This document shows, one piece after another, positions 26,051-36,988 of a DNA stretch of 64,000 nucleotides. Made by a program: the position numbers and the translations under genes. Numbering within the stretch: the stretch's first letter is position 1; every line of letters begins with the position of its first letter. Origin of the DNA: Actinobacteria bacterium HGW-Actinobacteria-2 (GTDB lineage Bacteria > Actinomycetota > Actinomycetes > Propionibacteriales > Propionibacteriaceae); assembly GCA_002841335.1 (NCBI GenBank), contig PHEY01000001.1:964-64963 (forward strand). The letters are read 5' to 3'. The notes beneath the pieces are model-generated. The model ran no database searches, was not told the DNA's origin, and worked only from the letters and a program-made list of their open reading frames with translations.

Positions 26051-27292
26051 TCACTTCTTCGACAGCGGGTTGACCGAACCGGTCGTCGACAGTGAGAACA
26101 GGGTCTCCTTGAGTCCGAACTTGGACTTGAAGCTGCCGCCCGACACCGTCACCGAACCGGACGCACCGGTGATCACGACCTTGGACACCCGGCCCTTCCC
26201 GTCGTAGGGGCCGACATCGGCGCGCTCGGTCACCTGAATCGAGGTGAACGTGCCGATCGTCGGGTAGGCCTTCTGGATCGCTGCCGCGCTGAGGGTGACC
26301 GACCAGGCGCGAACCGGATCGTATGGATCCTGCTTCGCGGCCAGATAGGGCACTCCGGCATAGCCGGCGGCCCAACCGCCATTCGAGCTGGAGAACTGAG
26401 TCAACGCCAGGTTGCCCTGGTAAAGCACCACCTTGTTGGCGGTCGCCGCGATCGCTGCATCGGTGGTGGGGTAGCGGGAGGAGACGTCCTTGTAGACCTG
26501 GCAAGCCGAGGTGTCGCAGATGTCGTACACGTAGCCCTTCGGCTTGGCCGAGCGTTCCTTGGCCGCGTAGGTACGCGCCGCGACCGATTGCGCCTTGAGA
26601 GCTTCGCTGGCCCAGCTTGCCGGCATCTCGGCCGGCACCACCGAGCGCAGGTAGGTCTCCATGCTCAGGTAGTTGACGGTGATCGCCTTGCCGCTCTTGA
26701 ACCGCAGCGCCAGCTTGCCCGGGTAGCTGCGGGTGGAGCCGTCAGGCATGGCCAGCTTCACCGTGCCAGTGTTGGGGTTCGACACGTACCAGGTGCGCGT
26801 TGGCGAGAGCTTGTTGGAGTACTTCACGTACTTGCCTGAGGTGTTGCGGTAATACAAGACCCGCTTGGAGCCCTTTCGGGACACCCGCCACTTGGTGTAT
26901 TTGCTGGACGTCGGCAAGGTGACCTTCTTGCCCGCCGAGTCGGTGACGATCTGGCCGGACACCGGACGGAAGTGCAGCGCCGAGTCGCTGTCCGCGGTGA
27001 TCCATACCCGCATGGTGTTGCCGTCGGGAAGGTCGCCGAGAGTGGTATCGGTGTAGTAGAAGGCCACGATCTGGTCATAGGTCAGGCCGGCCTTGGCCGC
27101 GCCGTACGCGCCGTACTGAGACATTCCTTTGCCGTGGCCCCAGCCGGCGCCATTGATGACGACCTGTTGATCGGGCGGCGTGACGACGTCGTCTGCGGCG
27201 GCGGGAATGGCGGCACCGAGGACCAGCGCACCGACGCTGGTGAGGGAGGCGACGATCCGGAGGCCGAGCCGCTGTCTGCTTTCTGAGGGCAT
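26051..27292 (-). CDS. Secreted SpoIID/LytB-domain protein
   Basis: 413 residues. Signal peptide at 1-33 with cleavage near AAAADD. GHGKGMSQYGAYGAA is the substrate-binding motif shared with SpoIID transglycosylase-like proteins, followed by a Lys/Thr-rich beta region. The core NYLSMETYLRSVVPAEMPASW (read as METYLRSVVPAEMPASW), ALKAQSVAARTYA and the closing TNGG/GW-type segment SSNGGWAAGYAG are the SpoIID domain. It acts on cell-wall glycan outside the cell. No sporulation genes accompany it; such proteins occur in non-spore-forming actinobacteria. AAGGA precedes the ATG. Confidence 0.88.
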   Translation of the reverse strand: MPSESRQRLGLRIVASLTSVGALVLGAAIPAAADDVVTPPDQQVVINGAGWGHGKGMSQYGAYGAAKAGLTYDQIVAFYYTDTTLGDLPDGNTMRVWITADSDSALHFRPVSGQIVTDSAGKKVTLPTSSKYTKWRVSRKGSKRVLYYRNTSGKYVKYSNKLSPTRTWYVSNPNTGTVKLAMPDGSTRSYPGKLALRFKSGKAITVNYLSMETYLRSVVPAEMPASWASEALKAQSVAARTYAAKERSAKPKGYVYDICDTSACQVYKDVSSRYPTTDAAIAATANKVVLYQGNLALTQFSSSNGGWAAGYAGVPYLAAKQDPYDPVRAWSVTLSAAAIQKAYPTIGTFTSIQVTERADVGPYDGKGRVSKVVITGASGSVTVSGGSFKSKFGLKETLFSLSTTGSVNPLSKK

Positions 27293-27457
27293 GATTGGGG
27301 GGTCCTTAGGTGTGCTTTCAGCTTGTACTCATCATGGCTCGCGGCGTGTCGACTTGCCAGCCGAGAGGCAAAACCTCCAGGTTCGGCGGCTGAAGTCGTA
27401 CCTTCTGGTCGAGGCTTCGCGGTGGCGACCAGGATGTGGGACTGCCGGTGTCGATGT

Positions 27458-27486
27458 TTGACAAGGCCGCTGGTTGCCGCGACTCT
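27458..27486 (+). promoter_or_regulatory. Promoter of the ilvBNC leader
   Basis: A perfect -35 TTGACA (27458-27463) is followed after 17 nt by GACTCT (27481-27486), which keeps the A2 and T6 of the -10 consensus. The predicted transcription start, about 7 nt further on, falls on the GTG of the leader peptide at 27493. Confidence 0.5.
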
Positions 27487-27492
27487 TGTCCC

Positions 27493-27534
27493 GTGCGGAA
27501 GTTCATTCTCGTAGTTAGCAAGCGTGTCGGCTGA
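27493..27534 (+). CDS. ilvBNC leader (attenuator) peptide, 13 residues
   Basis: GTG start, reading MRKFILVVSKRVG then stop. Residues 5-8 are Ile-Leu-Val-Val: all three branched-chain amino acids in a row, the signature of a ribosome-stalling leader. It ends 22 nt before an intrinsic terminator and 93 nt before ilvB. When charged BCAA-tRNAs are scarce, a ribosome stalled on codons 5-8 would cover the 5' arm of the first hairpin. The peptide has no other expected function. Confidence 0.8.
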   Translation: MRKFILVVSKRVG

Positions 27535-27556
27535 GACCATCTCTACCCGACACGCT
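27521..27556 (+). promoter_or_regulatory. ilv leader hairpin 1 (pause/protector stem)
   Basis: AGCGTGTCGG (27521-27530) pairs perfectly with CCGACACGCT (27547-27556). The 5' arm lies within codons of the leader peptide, directly after the BCAA codons, so translation position controls its formation. An antiterminator pairing with the next stem could not be settled by eye. Confidence 0.65.
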
Positions 27557-27588
27557 CCCTCGTCTGCTCATGCAGCGGGGGTTTTTTT
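27557..27588 (+). terminator. ilvBNC attenuator terminator
   Basis: CCCTCGTCTGC and GCAGCGGGGG form a 10-bp stem with one bulged T and loop TCAT, followed by seven T residues (27582-27588). It is the clearest intrinsic terminator in the window and lies 40 nt before the ilvB start, so it must be read through for ilvBNC expression. Confidence 0.85.
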
Positions 27589-27627
27589 CTGTCCGTACCC
27601 CGTCCAAACGTCAAAGTGAGGTAACAA

Positions 27628-29376
27628 ATGCCTGGGGAGTCACCGCAGTCGATGACTGGAGCACAGTCGCTGGTCAAGTCCCTGGAGCGAGTCGGCGTCG
27701 AGGTGATCTTCGGCATCCCCGGCGGGTCGATCCTCCCGGCCTATGACCCGCTGTACGACTCCACGATCCGCCACATCCTCGTTCGTCACGAACAGGGCGC
27801 CGGGCACGCCGCCGAAGGCTACGCCCAGGCGACCGGACGGGTCGGCGTCTGCATCGCCACCTCCGGTCCGGGCGCGACCAACTTGGTCACCGCGATCGCC
27901 GATGCCTACATGGACTCGATCCCGATGGTGGCGATCACCGGGCAGGTGGCCAGCCGCGCCATCGGCACCGACGCCTTTCAAGAGGCCGACATTCGGGGCA
28001 TCACCTTCCCGATCACCAAGCACAGCTTCCTGATCACCGATCCACTGGAGATCCCGCACGCCATCGCGGCGGCCTTCCATCTGGCCAAGACCGGACGCCC
28101 TGGCCCGGTGCTGGTCGACATCGCCAAGGACGCGCTGGCCTCGATGACGGAGTTCGTCTGGCCCGAGGAGCTCGACCTGCCGGGCTACCGTCCGGTCACC
28201 AAGCCGCACGGCAAGCAGATCCGCGAAGCCACCCGCCTGATCGGCGAGGCCGAGCGTCCGGTGATCTACCTCGGCGGCGGCGTCAACCGGGCCCGCGCCT
28301 GGGCGCAGCTGGCCGAACTGGTCGAGATCACCAAGATCCCGGTGATCACCACCTTGATGGCGCGTGGCGCTTTCCCCGACAGCCACCCGCTGAACTACGG
28401 CATGCCCGGCATGCACGGCACGGTTGCTGCGGTGGGTGCGTTGCAGCGTTCCGACCTGCTGATCACCCTGGGTGCCCGCTTCGACGACCGCGTCACCGGC
28501 AAGCTGGAGACCTTCGCGCCCGACGCCAAGGTCATCCACGCCGACATCGATCCGGCCGAGATCAGCAAGAACCGCCTGGCCGACGTCCCGATCGTGGGGG
28601 ATCTGGCCGAGGTGCTCACTGAGCTGAACGCCGCTCTGCGCGACGAGCCGAGCCATGATTACACCGCGTGGGTGTCCTACCTCGACGGGCTGCGCTCCCG
28701 TTACCAGCCCACCGAGTACCCGCCGGTCGAGGACGGCCTGCTGAGCCCGGAGTACGTGATCAAGCGGATCGGCGAGATCGCCGGCCCCGAAGCCACCTAC
28801 GTGGCCGGCGTCGGCCAGCACCAGATGTGGGCAGCGCACCTGTTGCCGCACGAGCGTCCGATCAGCTTCTTCAACTCTGGCGGTGCCGGCACGATGGGCT
28901 ACTGCGTGCCCACAGCTATGGGGGCCAAGGTCGGACGTCCCGATGAAGTGGTGTGGGGCATCGACGGCGATGGCTGTTTCCAGATGACCAACCAGGAGCT
29001 GGTGACCTGCTTCCTGGAGAACATCCCGGTGAAGATCGCCGTCCTGAACAACCGCAGCTTGGGCATGGTGCGGCAATGGCAGACGCTGTTCTACAACGAG
29101 CGCTACTCCAACACGAACCTGCAGTCGCACCTGGTGCCCGACTTCCCCAAGCTCGCCGAAGCGATGGGGGCGCTCGGGTTGCGCGCCGAAACCGTCGAAG
29201 AGGTGGACGCGGTCATCAACCAGGCCATGGAAGTCAACGACCGTCCGGTCGTGGTGGAGTTCGTGGTGCACAAGGACGCGATGGTGTGGCCGATGGTTGC
29301 GGCCGGTACCAGCAATGACGACATCAAGATCGCTCGGGACCTGGCTCCCGATTGGAGCGGGGAGGAAGACCTGTGA
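27628..29376 (+). CDS. ilvB: Acetolactate synthase large (catalytic) subunit
   Basis: Condenses pyruvate with pyruvate or 2-ketobutyrate, the first common step of Val/Leu and Ile synthesis; 582 residues. The TPP-activating Glu is in [31 protein letters not shown] follows; the FAD domain is central; the C-terminal TPP/Mg motif runs [15 protein letters not shown] to [20 protein letters not shown] precedes the ATG. It overlaps ilvN by four bases and is controlled by the upstream attenuator. Confidence 0.97.
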   Translation: MPGESPQSMTGAQSLVKSLERVGVEVIFGIPGGSILPAYDPLYDSTIRHILVRHEQGAGHAAEGYAQATGRVGVCIATSGPGATNLVTAIADAYMDSIPMVAITGQVASRAIGTDAFQEADIRGITFPITKHSFLITDPLEIPHAIAAAFHLAKTGRPGPVLVDIAKDALASMTEFVWPEELDLPGYRPVTKPHGKQIREATRLIGEAERPVIYLGGGVNRARAWAQLAELVEITKIPVITTLMARGAFPDSHPLNYGMPGMHGTVAAVGALQRSDLLITLGARFDDRVTGKLETFAPDAKVIHADIDPAEISKNRLADVPIVGDLAEVLTELNAALRDEPSHDYTAWVSYLDGLRSRYQPTEYPPVEDGLLSPEYVIKRIGEIAGPEATYVAGVGQHQMWAAHLLPHERPISFFNSGGAGTMGYCVPTAMGAKVGRPDEVVWGIDGDGCFQMTNQELVTCFLENIPVKIAVLNNRSLGMVRQWQTLFYNERYSNTNLQSHLVPDFPKLAEAMGALGLRAETVEEVDAVINQAMEVNDRPVVVEFVVHKDAMVWPMVAAGTSNDDIKIARDLAPDWSGEEDL

Positions 29377-29915
29377 ACACCCACACTTTGAGCGTGCTGG
29401 TCGAGAACAAGCCGGGCGTCCTCGCCCGAATCTCGGGCCTGTTCGCCCGCCGCGGCTACAACATCGAGTCGCTGGCGGTCGGTCCGACCGAGAACGAGGA
29501 GTTCTCCCGGATCACCGTCCAGGTGGCCGTCAGCAGCCAGCAGGTGCTGGAGCAGATCATCAAGCAGCTGAACAAGCTGATCGAGGTGCTCAAGATCGTC
29601 GAGCTCGAGGAGACCGCTTCGGTGCGTCGCGAGCTGATGCTGATCAAGGTCAAGGCCGATCCGGCCACTCGCAGCCAGATCATCGAGATCGTCCAGCTGT
29701 TCCGCGGGAAGACCGTGGACGTCCACAACGAGGCGATGACCATCGAGGCGACCGGCTCTCCGGATAAATTGGAGGCCCTGCTGGAGATGCTCAAGCCCTA
29801 CGGCGTGCGCGAACTGGTGCAGTCGGGACTTGTCGCGCTTGGTCGCGGCGGGCGCTCGCTGTCGGATCGTGCCAAGATCGAGAAGACCCGCGCCTCTGCA
29901 GGCTCGGCCAACTGA
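29373..29915 (+). CDS. ilvN: Acetolactate synthase regulatory subunit
   Basis: 180 residues from GTG 29373, with GGAGGAAG upstream. An N-terminal ACT domain ([31 protein letters not shown]) confers valine feedback; a second ACT-like half ends in [17 protein letters not shown]. It activates and regulates IlvB. The start overlaps the ilvB stop. Confidence 0.96.
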   Translation: MNTHTLSVLVENKPGVLARISGLFARRGYNIESLAVGPTENEEFSRITVQVAVSSQQVLEQIIKQLNKLIEVLKIVELEETASVRRELMLIKVKADPATRSQIIEIVQLFRGKTVDVHNEAMTIEATGSPDKLEALLEMLKPYGVRELVQSGLVALGRGGRSLSDRAKIEKTRASAGSAN

Positions 29916-29921
29916 AGCTGA

Positions 29922-30962
<1,041 letters not shown>

Positions 30963-30965
30963 GCT

Positions 30966-31007
30966 ACGCACGAAGGGCCGCCGGTTCTCCGGCGGCCCTT
31001 CGTGCGT
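30966..31007 (+). terminator. ilvC terminator hairpin
   Basis: A perfect 19-bp inverted repeat, ACGCACGAAGGGCCGCCGG and its complement, with loop TTCT, begins 3 nt after the ilvC stop. No T-run follows, which is common for high-GC terminators. Confidence 0.8.
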
Positions 31008-31038
31008 CCCGCCCCCGTCCCCGCCCCCTCCGCCAGAC

Positions 31039-31096
31039 GCCCCCGAATCGCGCAACCGCTACCGAAACTTCGGCAGCGGTTGCTCATTTCGGGGGC
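31039..31096. repeat. 58-nt quasi-palindrome, copy 1
   Basis: Nested inverted arms: GCCCCCGAA/TTCGGGGGC (9 bp), GCAACCGCT/AGCGGTTGC (9 bp) and CCGAA/TTCGG around a 2-nt centre. It shares 45 of 58 positions with the copy at 32120, in the same orientation, and lies upstream of the DUF559-type gene. It is separate from the ilvC terminator. Confidence 0.85.
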
Positions 31097-31215
31097 CTTT
31101 GGACGACGGGACGTGGGCAGAGGGGGAGCAGCCGCGCGGGCGGCGGTGTTGTCGGGGTGTTGGCAATCGGCTCTGGGGCCTTGATGTGCGTGCTGGAAGG
31201 CGATGCGCTTGCAGC

Positions 31216-32106
31216 ATGGAGGTTCTGAGGGCGGCGCGTTTCGCCAACGAGGGGATCCGGGTGCAGGACCTGCTGCGGGCAGGGCCGGAGGTCGGATTGG
31301 TGCGGGTGCGCCATGGCGGGTATGCCCGGGCGCTGGCCGACGGCACCGAGGGGCGACATCGGCAGTTGGTCGCGGCCACCTACCCGTTGCTGGGGGAGCG
31401 CACCGTCCTGAGTCATGGCAGCGCGGCCCTCCTTCATGGCTTGCCCGTGTGGGGATCCCTCCTCGATGTGGTGAGCGCGACCAGATCAGAGGGGGGTCAT
31501 GGGCGGCGAGGGCGCAATCTTCACGTTCGCCTCGCCGAACTCGACGTCGGTGAGATCGTCGACGTCGATGGTCACAGGTGCACCTCCCTGGAGCGGACGG
31601 CGCTCGACGTCGCGAGGATCGTCACCTACGAGCGGGCTGTAGCCGTGTTGGATGCAGCACTCCGAATGGGGGCGAGCCGCAGCATCCTGGACGACACGGC
31701 GGCCCGAGCTAGAGGACGGACAGGCGCAGCCAGCGCGGCGCGAGCGCTGCAGTTCGCCGATCCTCGTTCGGAGAGCGTGGGGGAGTCGGTCAGCCGTGTG
31801 CGGATCGCTCGCGCCGGGCTCCCGCGGCCGGATCTGCAGGTCAATCTGTACGACGATGACGGCGTCTGGCTGGCTCGCTCCGACTTTGCCTGGCGTGAGC
31901 AGCGGGTGATCGGAGAGTTCGACGGACGGGTCAAGTACCGCGGAAGTGTCGAGGAAGTGGCCGACACGGTGATGCGCGAGAAGTCACGCGAGCAAGCGAT
32001 TCGCGACGCGGGCTGGTGGGTCGTCCGCTGGAGTTGGCACGACTTGGCCGACACGCCGGCCTTCCGCCGGCGCCTAGAGACCGCACTGCGCCGGCCCCTC
32101 GGCTGA
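31216..32106 (+). CDS. DUF559/AbiEi-like protein with Vsr-type nuclease domain
   Basis: 296 residues from ATG 31216. The N-terminal 100 residues ([41 protein letters not shown]) resemble the winged-helix N-terminus of AbiEi-type proteins. The C-terminal 90 residues look like a PD-(D/E)XK fold: Asp in [10 protein letters not shown], then [11 protein letters not shown] giving E-x-D-x-x-x-K, and [19 protein letters not shown] as the following helix and strand, as in DUF559/Vsr-like endonucleases. Function is unknown; antitoxin, nuclease or selfish-element roles are all possible. No toxin gene is adjacent. Two homologous 58-nt palindromes flank it. Upstream in-frame codons exist from 31099 but are Arg/Cys-rich and unlikely. 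Confidence 0.75.
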   Translation: MEVLRAARFANEGIRVQDLLRAGPEVGLVRVRHGGYARALADGTEGRHRQLVAATYPLLGERTVLSHGSAALLHGLPVWGSLLDVVSATRSEGGHGRRGRNLHVRLAELDVGEIVDVDGHRCTSLERTALDVARIVTYERAVAVLDAALRMGASRSILDDTAARARGRTGAASAARALQFADPRSESVGESVSRVRIARAGLPRPDLQVNLYDDDGVWLARSDFAWREQRVIGEFDGRVKYRGSVEEVADTVMREKSREQAIRDAGWWVVRWSWHDLADTPAFRRRLETALRRPLG

Positions 32107-32119
32107 TCATCGCGAATCC

Positions 32120-32177
32120 GCCCCCGAAGTGCGCATCTGCCGCCGAAATATCGGTAGCTGCTGCTCGTTTTGGGGGC
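32120..32177. repeat. 58-nt quasi-palindrome, copy 2
   Basis: Same length and orientation as the copy at 31039, 78 percent identical. The outer arms GCCCCCGAA/TTTTGGGGGC pair with a wobble; the inner CCGAAATATCGG is conserved; the middle arms differ in both halves from copy 1. It starts 14 nt after the DUF559-type gene and ends 54 nt before the P-type ATPase start. Confidence 0.85.
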
Positions 32178-32231
32178 ATCTGGGTGGGGGAAGGCTGGGG
32201 AGCCCTGGGTTCGTCTGGCAAGCTGGCGGCC

Positions 32232-34652
32232 ATGACGAACACCACTGTGGTCGCCGCTGGTCTGAGCGACGCGGACGTCGCTGAACGGGTCGCGCGGGGC
32301 GAGGTCAACACGCTGCCACCACGTAGTGGACGCACCACCTGGGACATCATTCGAGCCAACGTGTTCACCCGGATCAACTTCTTGCTGATGGTGCTGTTCG
32401 TGATCGTGTTGAGCACCGGCAGCCTGGGCAATGCGCTGTTCGGCTTCCTGATCATCATCAACTCCGGCATCGGCGCGGTTCAGGAGCTTCGCGCCAAGCG
32501 CACCCTGGACAACCTCGCTGTGGTGGGGGAGGGCAAGCCGCTGGTCCGGCGCAACGGCGTGGCGTCCGAACTGCTCCGGGAGTCCATCGTCTTGGACGAC
32601 ATCATCGAGATCGGGCCTGGCGATCAGATCGTCGTCGACGGAGAAGTCATCGAGGCGTCGTATCTGGAAGTGGACGAGTCCCTGCTGACCGGTGAGTCGG
32701 ACGCTCTGGTGAAGCAACTCGGCGATGAGGTCATGTCGGGCAGCTTCGTGGTGGCCGGTGTGGGTGCCTTCCGGGCGACGCGGGTCGGCCATGAGTCCTA
32801 CGCGGCCCAGCTGACCGCCGAGGCCAGCAAGTTCTCGCTGGTGAAGTCAGAGTTGCAGACCGCGATCAACAAGATCCTGCGCCTGATCACCTGGCTGCTG
32901 ATTCCCGTCGGCGTGGTCACCGTGTGGGTGCAATGGACGCAGAATCCTGGCGCTCCCTGGCAGGAGATCGTGCTGCGGATGTCGGGCGCCTTGGTGCCGA
33001 TGGTGCCCGAAGGGCTGGTGCTGTTGACCTCGCTGGCCTTCGCGGTCGGGGTTATTCGGCTGGGGCAGTTGAACGTACTGGTGCAGGAACTGCCGGCGAT
33101 CGAAGGCCTGGCACGCGTGGACGTGGTCTGCGCCGACAAGACCGGCACGCTCACCGAGAACGGCCTGCAGTTCACTCACGCGACCCCCGTGGACGGCGCT
33201 GATCAGGATCAGATCGACCAGGTGCTGACCCAGTTGGCCACCGCCGATCCCCGTCCGAACGCCTCAGTGAAAGCGATCGCGCACGCGCTGCAGCCGGCGG
33301 GAGAGGTGTGGCCCACGACCGCGATGGCGCCGTTCACGTCGGCGAAGAAGTGGTCGGGAATGAGCTTCGGCGACCAGGGCAACTGGGTGATCGGTGCCCC
33401 GGACGTGTTGGCGCCCACCGGAAGCGCGGTGGCTGAGGAGGCCGAGCAGATCGGAATCACCGGACGTCGGGTGCTGCTGCTGGGCCGCAGCGACCTGGCC
33501 GTGGATGATCCTGCTGCGCCCGGCGTGGTTACGCCGATGGCGCTGGTGGTGATGGAGCAGAAGGTTCGTCCCGAAGCCGCTGGAACCCTGGCCTACTTCG
33601 CCGAACAGAACGTCGCGGTGAAGGTGATCTCCGGCGATAACGCCAAGTCCGTGGGTGCGGTGACCGGCTCCTTGGGGGTCGACACCGGCGAAGTCGTGGA
33701 CGCCCGCACGCTCCCGGACGACCCGACCGCCTTCGCCGACCGCGTCGAAACGGCCAGCGTGTTCGGCCGAGTGACCCCGCAACAGAAGCGCCAGATGGTC
33801 GCAGCACTGCAATCGCGCGGCCACAACGTGGCCATGACCGGCGACGGCGTCAACGACGTCCTGGCGATCAAGGACTCCGATCTGGGCGTGGCCATGGGGT
33901 CGGGTGCCGCCGCGACCCGCTCGGTGGCTCAGATCGTGTTGCTGAACGACGACTTCGCCACCCTGCCGCACGTGGTAGCCGAGGGACGGCGGGTGATCGG
34001 CAACATCGAGCGGGTGGCCAACTTCTTCCTCACCAAGACGATGTACTCCATCGTGTTGGCGCTGCTGGTAGCGGTCGCCCAGTTGCCGTTCCCGTTCGTG
34101 CCGATGCACGTCTCGTTCATCGGGTGGTACACGATCGGCATTCCGGCGGCGATCCTGGCGTTGGCTCCCAACGCTGAACGTGCCCGCGCCGGCTTCCTGA
34201 AGCGGGTGATGAGCTTCTCGATCCCGGTGGGCCTGGTGATCGGCGTGACCGCCTTCGTGTCCTACCTGGTGTCGCTGCAGTCGGTGCCCACGTCGGCCAC
34301 CCCGACCCAAGCCAGTACGGCAACGGTGATCGCGGTGATGATCGCCGGCGGCTGGGCGATGATCGCCATCGCCCGTCCCTACCAGTGGTGGAAGGTCGCG
34401 ATGATCGCGATCATGATCACCCTCGCCCTCCTGACCGTCTTCTGGCTGCCCGGCTGGTACGCCCAGATGCTGCCGGTCTGGCCGTGGTTGGCCACCGCCA
34501 ACCCGCAGCTCGACCCGTCCAACGTGGCCTTGAACACCACCGCAGCCTGGTTCGGACTGGGCGCGGCGGTGCTGGTGGAGGCCATGTGGTGGATCTCGGG
34601 CCGGGTCACCGGCCTGCACCGCCGGGTTTTCGGCAGCCTCGCGGAGCGCTGA
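32232..34652 (+). CDS. P-type cation-transporting ATPase, CtpE-like
   Basis: 806 residues. Actuator motif LLTGESD, phosphorylation motif [12 protein letters not shown], and hinge motif [24 protein letters not shown] are all present. The M4 segment reads [16 protein letters not shown]. About ten hydrophobic segments are visible, four before the P domain and six after. The shortened nucleotide domain and PEGL segment match the mycobacterial CtpE group, reported as calcium transporters; ion specificity is inferred from that. ATG 32232 is chosen because upstream codons overlap the palindrome and the DUF559-type gene. Its stop is 3 nt from the convergent leuB stop. Confidence 0.88.
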   Translation: MTNTTVVAAGLSDADVAERVARGEVNTLPPRSGRTTWDIIRANVFTRINFLLMVLFVIVLSTGSLGNALFGFLIIINSGIGAVQELRAKRTLDNLAVVGEGKPLVRRNGVASELLRESIVLDDIIEIGPGDQIVVDGEVIEASYLEVDESLLTGESDALVKQLGDEVMSGSFVVAGVGAFRATRVGHESYAAQLTAEASKFSLVKSELQTAINKILRLITWLLIPVGVVTVWVQWTQNPGAPWQEIVLRMSGALVPMVPEGLVLLTSLAFAVGVIRLGQLNVLVQELPAIEGLARVDVVCADKTGTLTENGLQFTHATPVDGADQDQIDQVLTQLATADPRPNASVKAIAHALQPAGEVWPTTAMAPFTSAKKWSGMSFGDQGNWVIGAPDVLAPTGSAVAEEAEQIGITGRRVLLLGRSDLAVDDPAAPGVVTPMALVVMEQKVRPEAAGTLAYFAEQNVAVKVISGDNAKSVGAVTGSLGVDTGEVVDARTLPDDPTAFADRVETASVFGRVTPQQKRQMVAALQSRGHNVAMTGDGVNDVLAIKDSDLGVAMGSGAAATRSVAQIVLLNDDFATLPHVVAEGRRVIGNIERVANFFLTKTMYSIVLALLVAVAQLPFPFVPMHVSFIGWYTIGIPAAILALAPNAERARAGFLKRVMSFSIPVGLVIGVTAFVSYLVSLQSVPTSATPTQASTATVIAVMIAGGWAMIAIARPYQWWKVAMIAIMITLALLTVFWLPGWYAQMLPVWPWLATANPQLDPSNVALNTTAAWFGLGAAVLVEAMWWISGRVTGLHRRVFGSLAER

Positions 34653-34655
34653 GGC

Positions 34656-35726
34656 TCAGCCCAGACGTGCGGCGATCTCGTCGCCGATGACTGAGGTGGA
34701 ACGAGGCGTCGTCCCGCGCTCGGCGATGTCGGCGTCCACGGCGGCCTCGATCCGGCGAGCGTCGTCGCCGCGGCCCAGGTGATCCAGCAGCAAGGCCATG
34801 CTCAAGATGGTCGCGGTCGGATCGGCGATGCCCTTGCCGGCGATGTCGGGTGCCGAGCCGTGCACGGGCTCGAACATCGACGGGAACCGGCCTTCGGGGT
34901 TGATGTTCGCCGACGCGGCCAGTCCGATGCCGCCGGTGACGGCCGCGGCGAGGTCGGTGAGGATGTCACCGAACAGGTTGTCGGTGACGATCACGTCGAA
35001 GCGCTGCGGATCGGCGACCAAGGCGATGGTGGCCGCGTCCACGTGGAGGTAGTCGGTTGCCACGTCCGGGTGCTCGGCGGCGACGGCCTGGAACAGGCGG
35101 TTCCACAGCCCACCGGCGTAGACCAGCACATTGTGCTTGTGCACCATGGTGACCTTCTTGCGGCGCTTCTCCGCGCGAGCGAAGGCGTCGCGGATCACCC
35201 GCTCGACGCCGTGGGCGGTGTTCACGCTGAGTTCGTTGGCGATCTCCTCAGGAGTGCCACCGCGGACGGTGCCGCCGTTGCCGATGTAGAGGCCCTCGGT
35301 GCCTTCACGGACCACCACGAAGTCGATCGGGCCGCGACTGATGATCGACTCGGCCAGGGGAGTGGGCACGCCGGGGTAGAGCTTGGAGGGGCGCAGATTC
35401 ACGTAGTGGTCGAAAGCGAAGCGGAGCTTCAGCAGCAACCCGCGCTCCAGCAGACCGGACGGAATCGCCTTCGAACCCGGCGCGGCACCGACCGCACCCA
35501 GGATGATCGCGTCGCTGGCGGCCAGCTGTTCCAACTCGGCGTCGGGCAGGACCTCGCCGGTGCGCTGCCAGCGCTCCGCGCCCAGATCGTGATGGACGAA
35601 GTCGAAGGTGTCGGCGCCGACCACCTTGGTCAGAACCTTGAGGCCTTCGGCGACAACTTCGGGGCCGATGCCGTCGCCGGCGATGACAGAGATGACGGGC
35701 TTGCCCGCAGCAGATGGTGCACTCAC
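34656..35726 (-). CDS. leuB: 3-isopropylmalate dehydrogenase
   Basis: 356 residues from GTG at 35726. Oxidative decarboxylation of 3-isopropylmalate in leucine synthesis. [19 protein letters not shown] is the N-terminal nucleotide-binding segment; [13 protein letters not shown]-type substrate loop ([13 protein letters not shown]), [15 protein letters not shown], and Mg-binding [17 protein letters not shown] are present. The longer open frame upstream is not coding; a TAGCCT hexamer lies 7 nt upstream of this start. It is divergent from ilvE, 70 bp apart. Confidence 0.94.
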   Translation of the reverse strand: MSAPSAAGKPVISVIAGDGIGPEVVAEGLKVLTKVVGADTFDFVHHDLGAERWQRTGEVLPDAELEQLAASDAIILGAVGAAPGSKAIPSGLLERGLLLKLRFAFDHYVNLRPSKLYPGVPTPLAESIISRGPIDFVVVREGTEGLYIGNGGTVRGGTPEEIANELSVNTAHGVERVIRDAFARAEKRRKKVTMVHKHNVLVYAGGLWNRLFQAVAAEHPDVATDYLHVDAATIALVADPQRFDVIVTDNLFGDILTDLAAAVTGGIGLAASANINPEGRFPSMFEPVHGSAPDIAGKGIADPTATILSMALLLDHLGRGDDARRIEAAVDADIAERGTTPRSTSVIGDEIAARLG

Positions 35727-35733
35727 CCGCGCG

Positions 35734-35739
35734 AGGCTA
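35734..35739 (-). promoter_or_regulatory. -10 hexamer TAGCCT before leuB
   Basis: Read on the minus strand, TAGCCT ends 7 nt before the leuB GTG, consistent with a leaderless transcript and with the chosen start. Confidence 0.5.
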
Positions 35740-35783
35740 CCGGGGCGAGCCGGTCGCGAGAGGCTGCGTCTCATCCCAGGCGC

Positions 35784-35789
35784 TACCAT
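35784..35789 (+). promoter_or_regulatory. -10 hexamer TACCAT before ilvE
   Basis: TACCAT ends 7 nt before ATG 35797. It is back to back with the leuB promoter about 45 bp away. Confidence 0.45.
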
Positions 35790-35796
35790 TTCGCGC

Positions 35797-36879
35797 ATGT
35801 CGCTGCGCTTCGAGCTGTCCGCCAACCCGCAACCTCGCACCGAAGAGGAGGTCGCCGCCGTCCTGGCCGACCCCGGCTTCGGCGCCAAGTTCACCGACCA
35901 CATGGCGGTGGCCACCTGGACCAAGTCCGGTGGCTGGGCTGACGGCGCGATCAAGCCCTACGGGCCGTTCCAGATCGATCCGGCCGGTGCGGTGCTGCAC
36001 TACGCCCAGGAGATCTTCGAAGGGCTGAAGGCCTACCGGCACGCCGACGGCTCGATCCACCTGTTCCGGCCCGAAGCCAACGCGCGACGGCTGCAGACGT
36101 CGGCGGCGCGGATGATGCTGCCCGAGCTGCCGGTGGAGGACTTCGTCGATGCCGTAGTCGAACTCGTTCGCGCCGATCAGCGCTGGGTGCCGGACTCCAG
36201 CGGCGAGAAGAGTCTGTACCTGCGTCCGTTCATGTTCGCCGACGAGGTGTTCTTGGGCGTCCGGGCGGCTGAACGGGTCACCTTCGCGGTGATCGCCTCC
36301 CCGTCGGGGCCGTACTTCTCCGGTGGGGTGAAGCCGGTCGACATCTGGGTGACCGACACCTACGCCCGCGCCGGGGTCGGCGGGACGGGGGCGGCCAAGT
36401 GCGGCGGCAACTACGCCGCCTCGCTGATCGCCCAGTACGAGGGCTACGAGCACGGCTGCTCCCAGGTGCTGTTCATCGAGGCCGCGGACAAGGATCGGGT
36501 CGAAGAGCTTGGTGGCATGAACGTCTTCCTGGTCAAGGCGGACGGCACCTTGGTCACCCCGGCGTTGACCGGCACCATCTTGGAAGGCATCACCCGCTCG
36601 TCGGTGCTGACCGTTGCCGCCGAACTCGGCCTGAAGCCGGAGGAGCGGCGGATCACTCCCGATGAGTTGTTCGGCGGGATCGCCGACGGCAGCACCATTG
36701 AGGCGTTCTCCTGCGGCACCGCTGCGGTGGTCACCCCGATCGGCGCCTTCCGCTCGGTGAACGGCGAATGGCGGCTCCCGGAGGCCAATCCGCACACCCT
36801 GGCCATCCGTGACGCGATCCTCGACATCCAGTACGGGCGCGTGCCCGACACTCGTGGGTGGCTTCGCCGCGTCGTCTGA
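35797..36879 (+). CDS. ilvE: Branched-chain amino acid aminotransferase
   Basis: 360 residues, PLP fold type IV. Final transamination to Val, Leu and Ile. Substrate and PLP motifs include [20 protein letters not shown] (read as [11 protein letters not shown]), [10 protein letters not shown], the Lys of [13 protein letters not shown], and the late [13 protein letters not shown] phosphate loop. The N-terminus [17 protein letters not shown] fits the group II enzymes of actinobacteria. Confidence 0.95.
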   Translation: MSLRFELSANPQPRTEEEVAAVLADPGFGAKFTDHMAVATWTKSGGWADGAIKPYGPFQIDPAGAVLHYAQEIFEGLKAYRHADGSIHLFRPEANARRLQTSAARMMLPELPVEDFVDAVVELVRADQRWVPDSSGEKSLYLRPFMFADEVFLGVRAAERVTFAVIASPSGPYFSGGVKPVDIWVTDTYARAGVGGTGAAKCGGNYAASLIAQYEGYEHGCSQVLFIEAADKDRVEELGGMNVFLVKADGTLVTPALTGTILEGITRSSVLTVAAELGLKPEERRITPDELFGGIADGSTIEAFSCGTAAVVTPIGAFRSVNGEWRLPEANPHTLAIRDAILDIQYGRVPDTRGWLRRVV

Positions 36880-36988
36880 ATCACCCCCGGACGGGCCTCG
36901 CAGCGTCTCAGCGCGTGGAAACCTTCTCGTAACATCGCCCTAGCAGGCAGACTCAGCCGAATACCGTTGGACTACACAAGGGCTATAC

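Noticed and set aside
31044-31096. Palindrome copy 1 as the ilvC terminator
   Set aside because: ilvC already has a perfect 19-bp hairpin 3 nt after its stop, and the palindrome has a homologous copy beyond the next gene.
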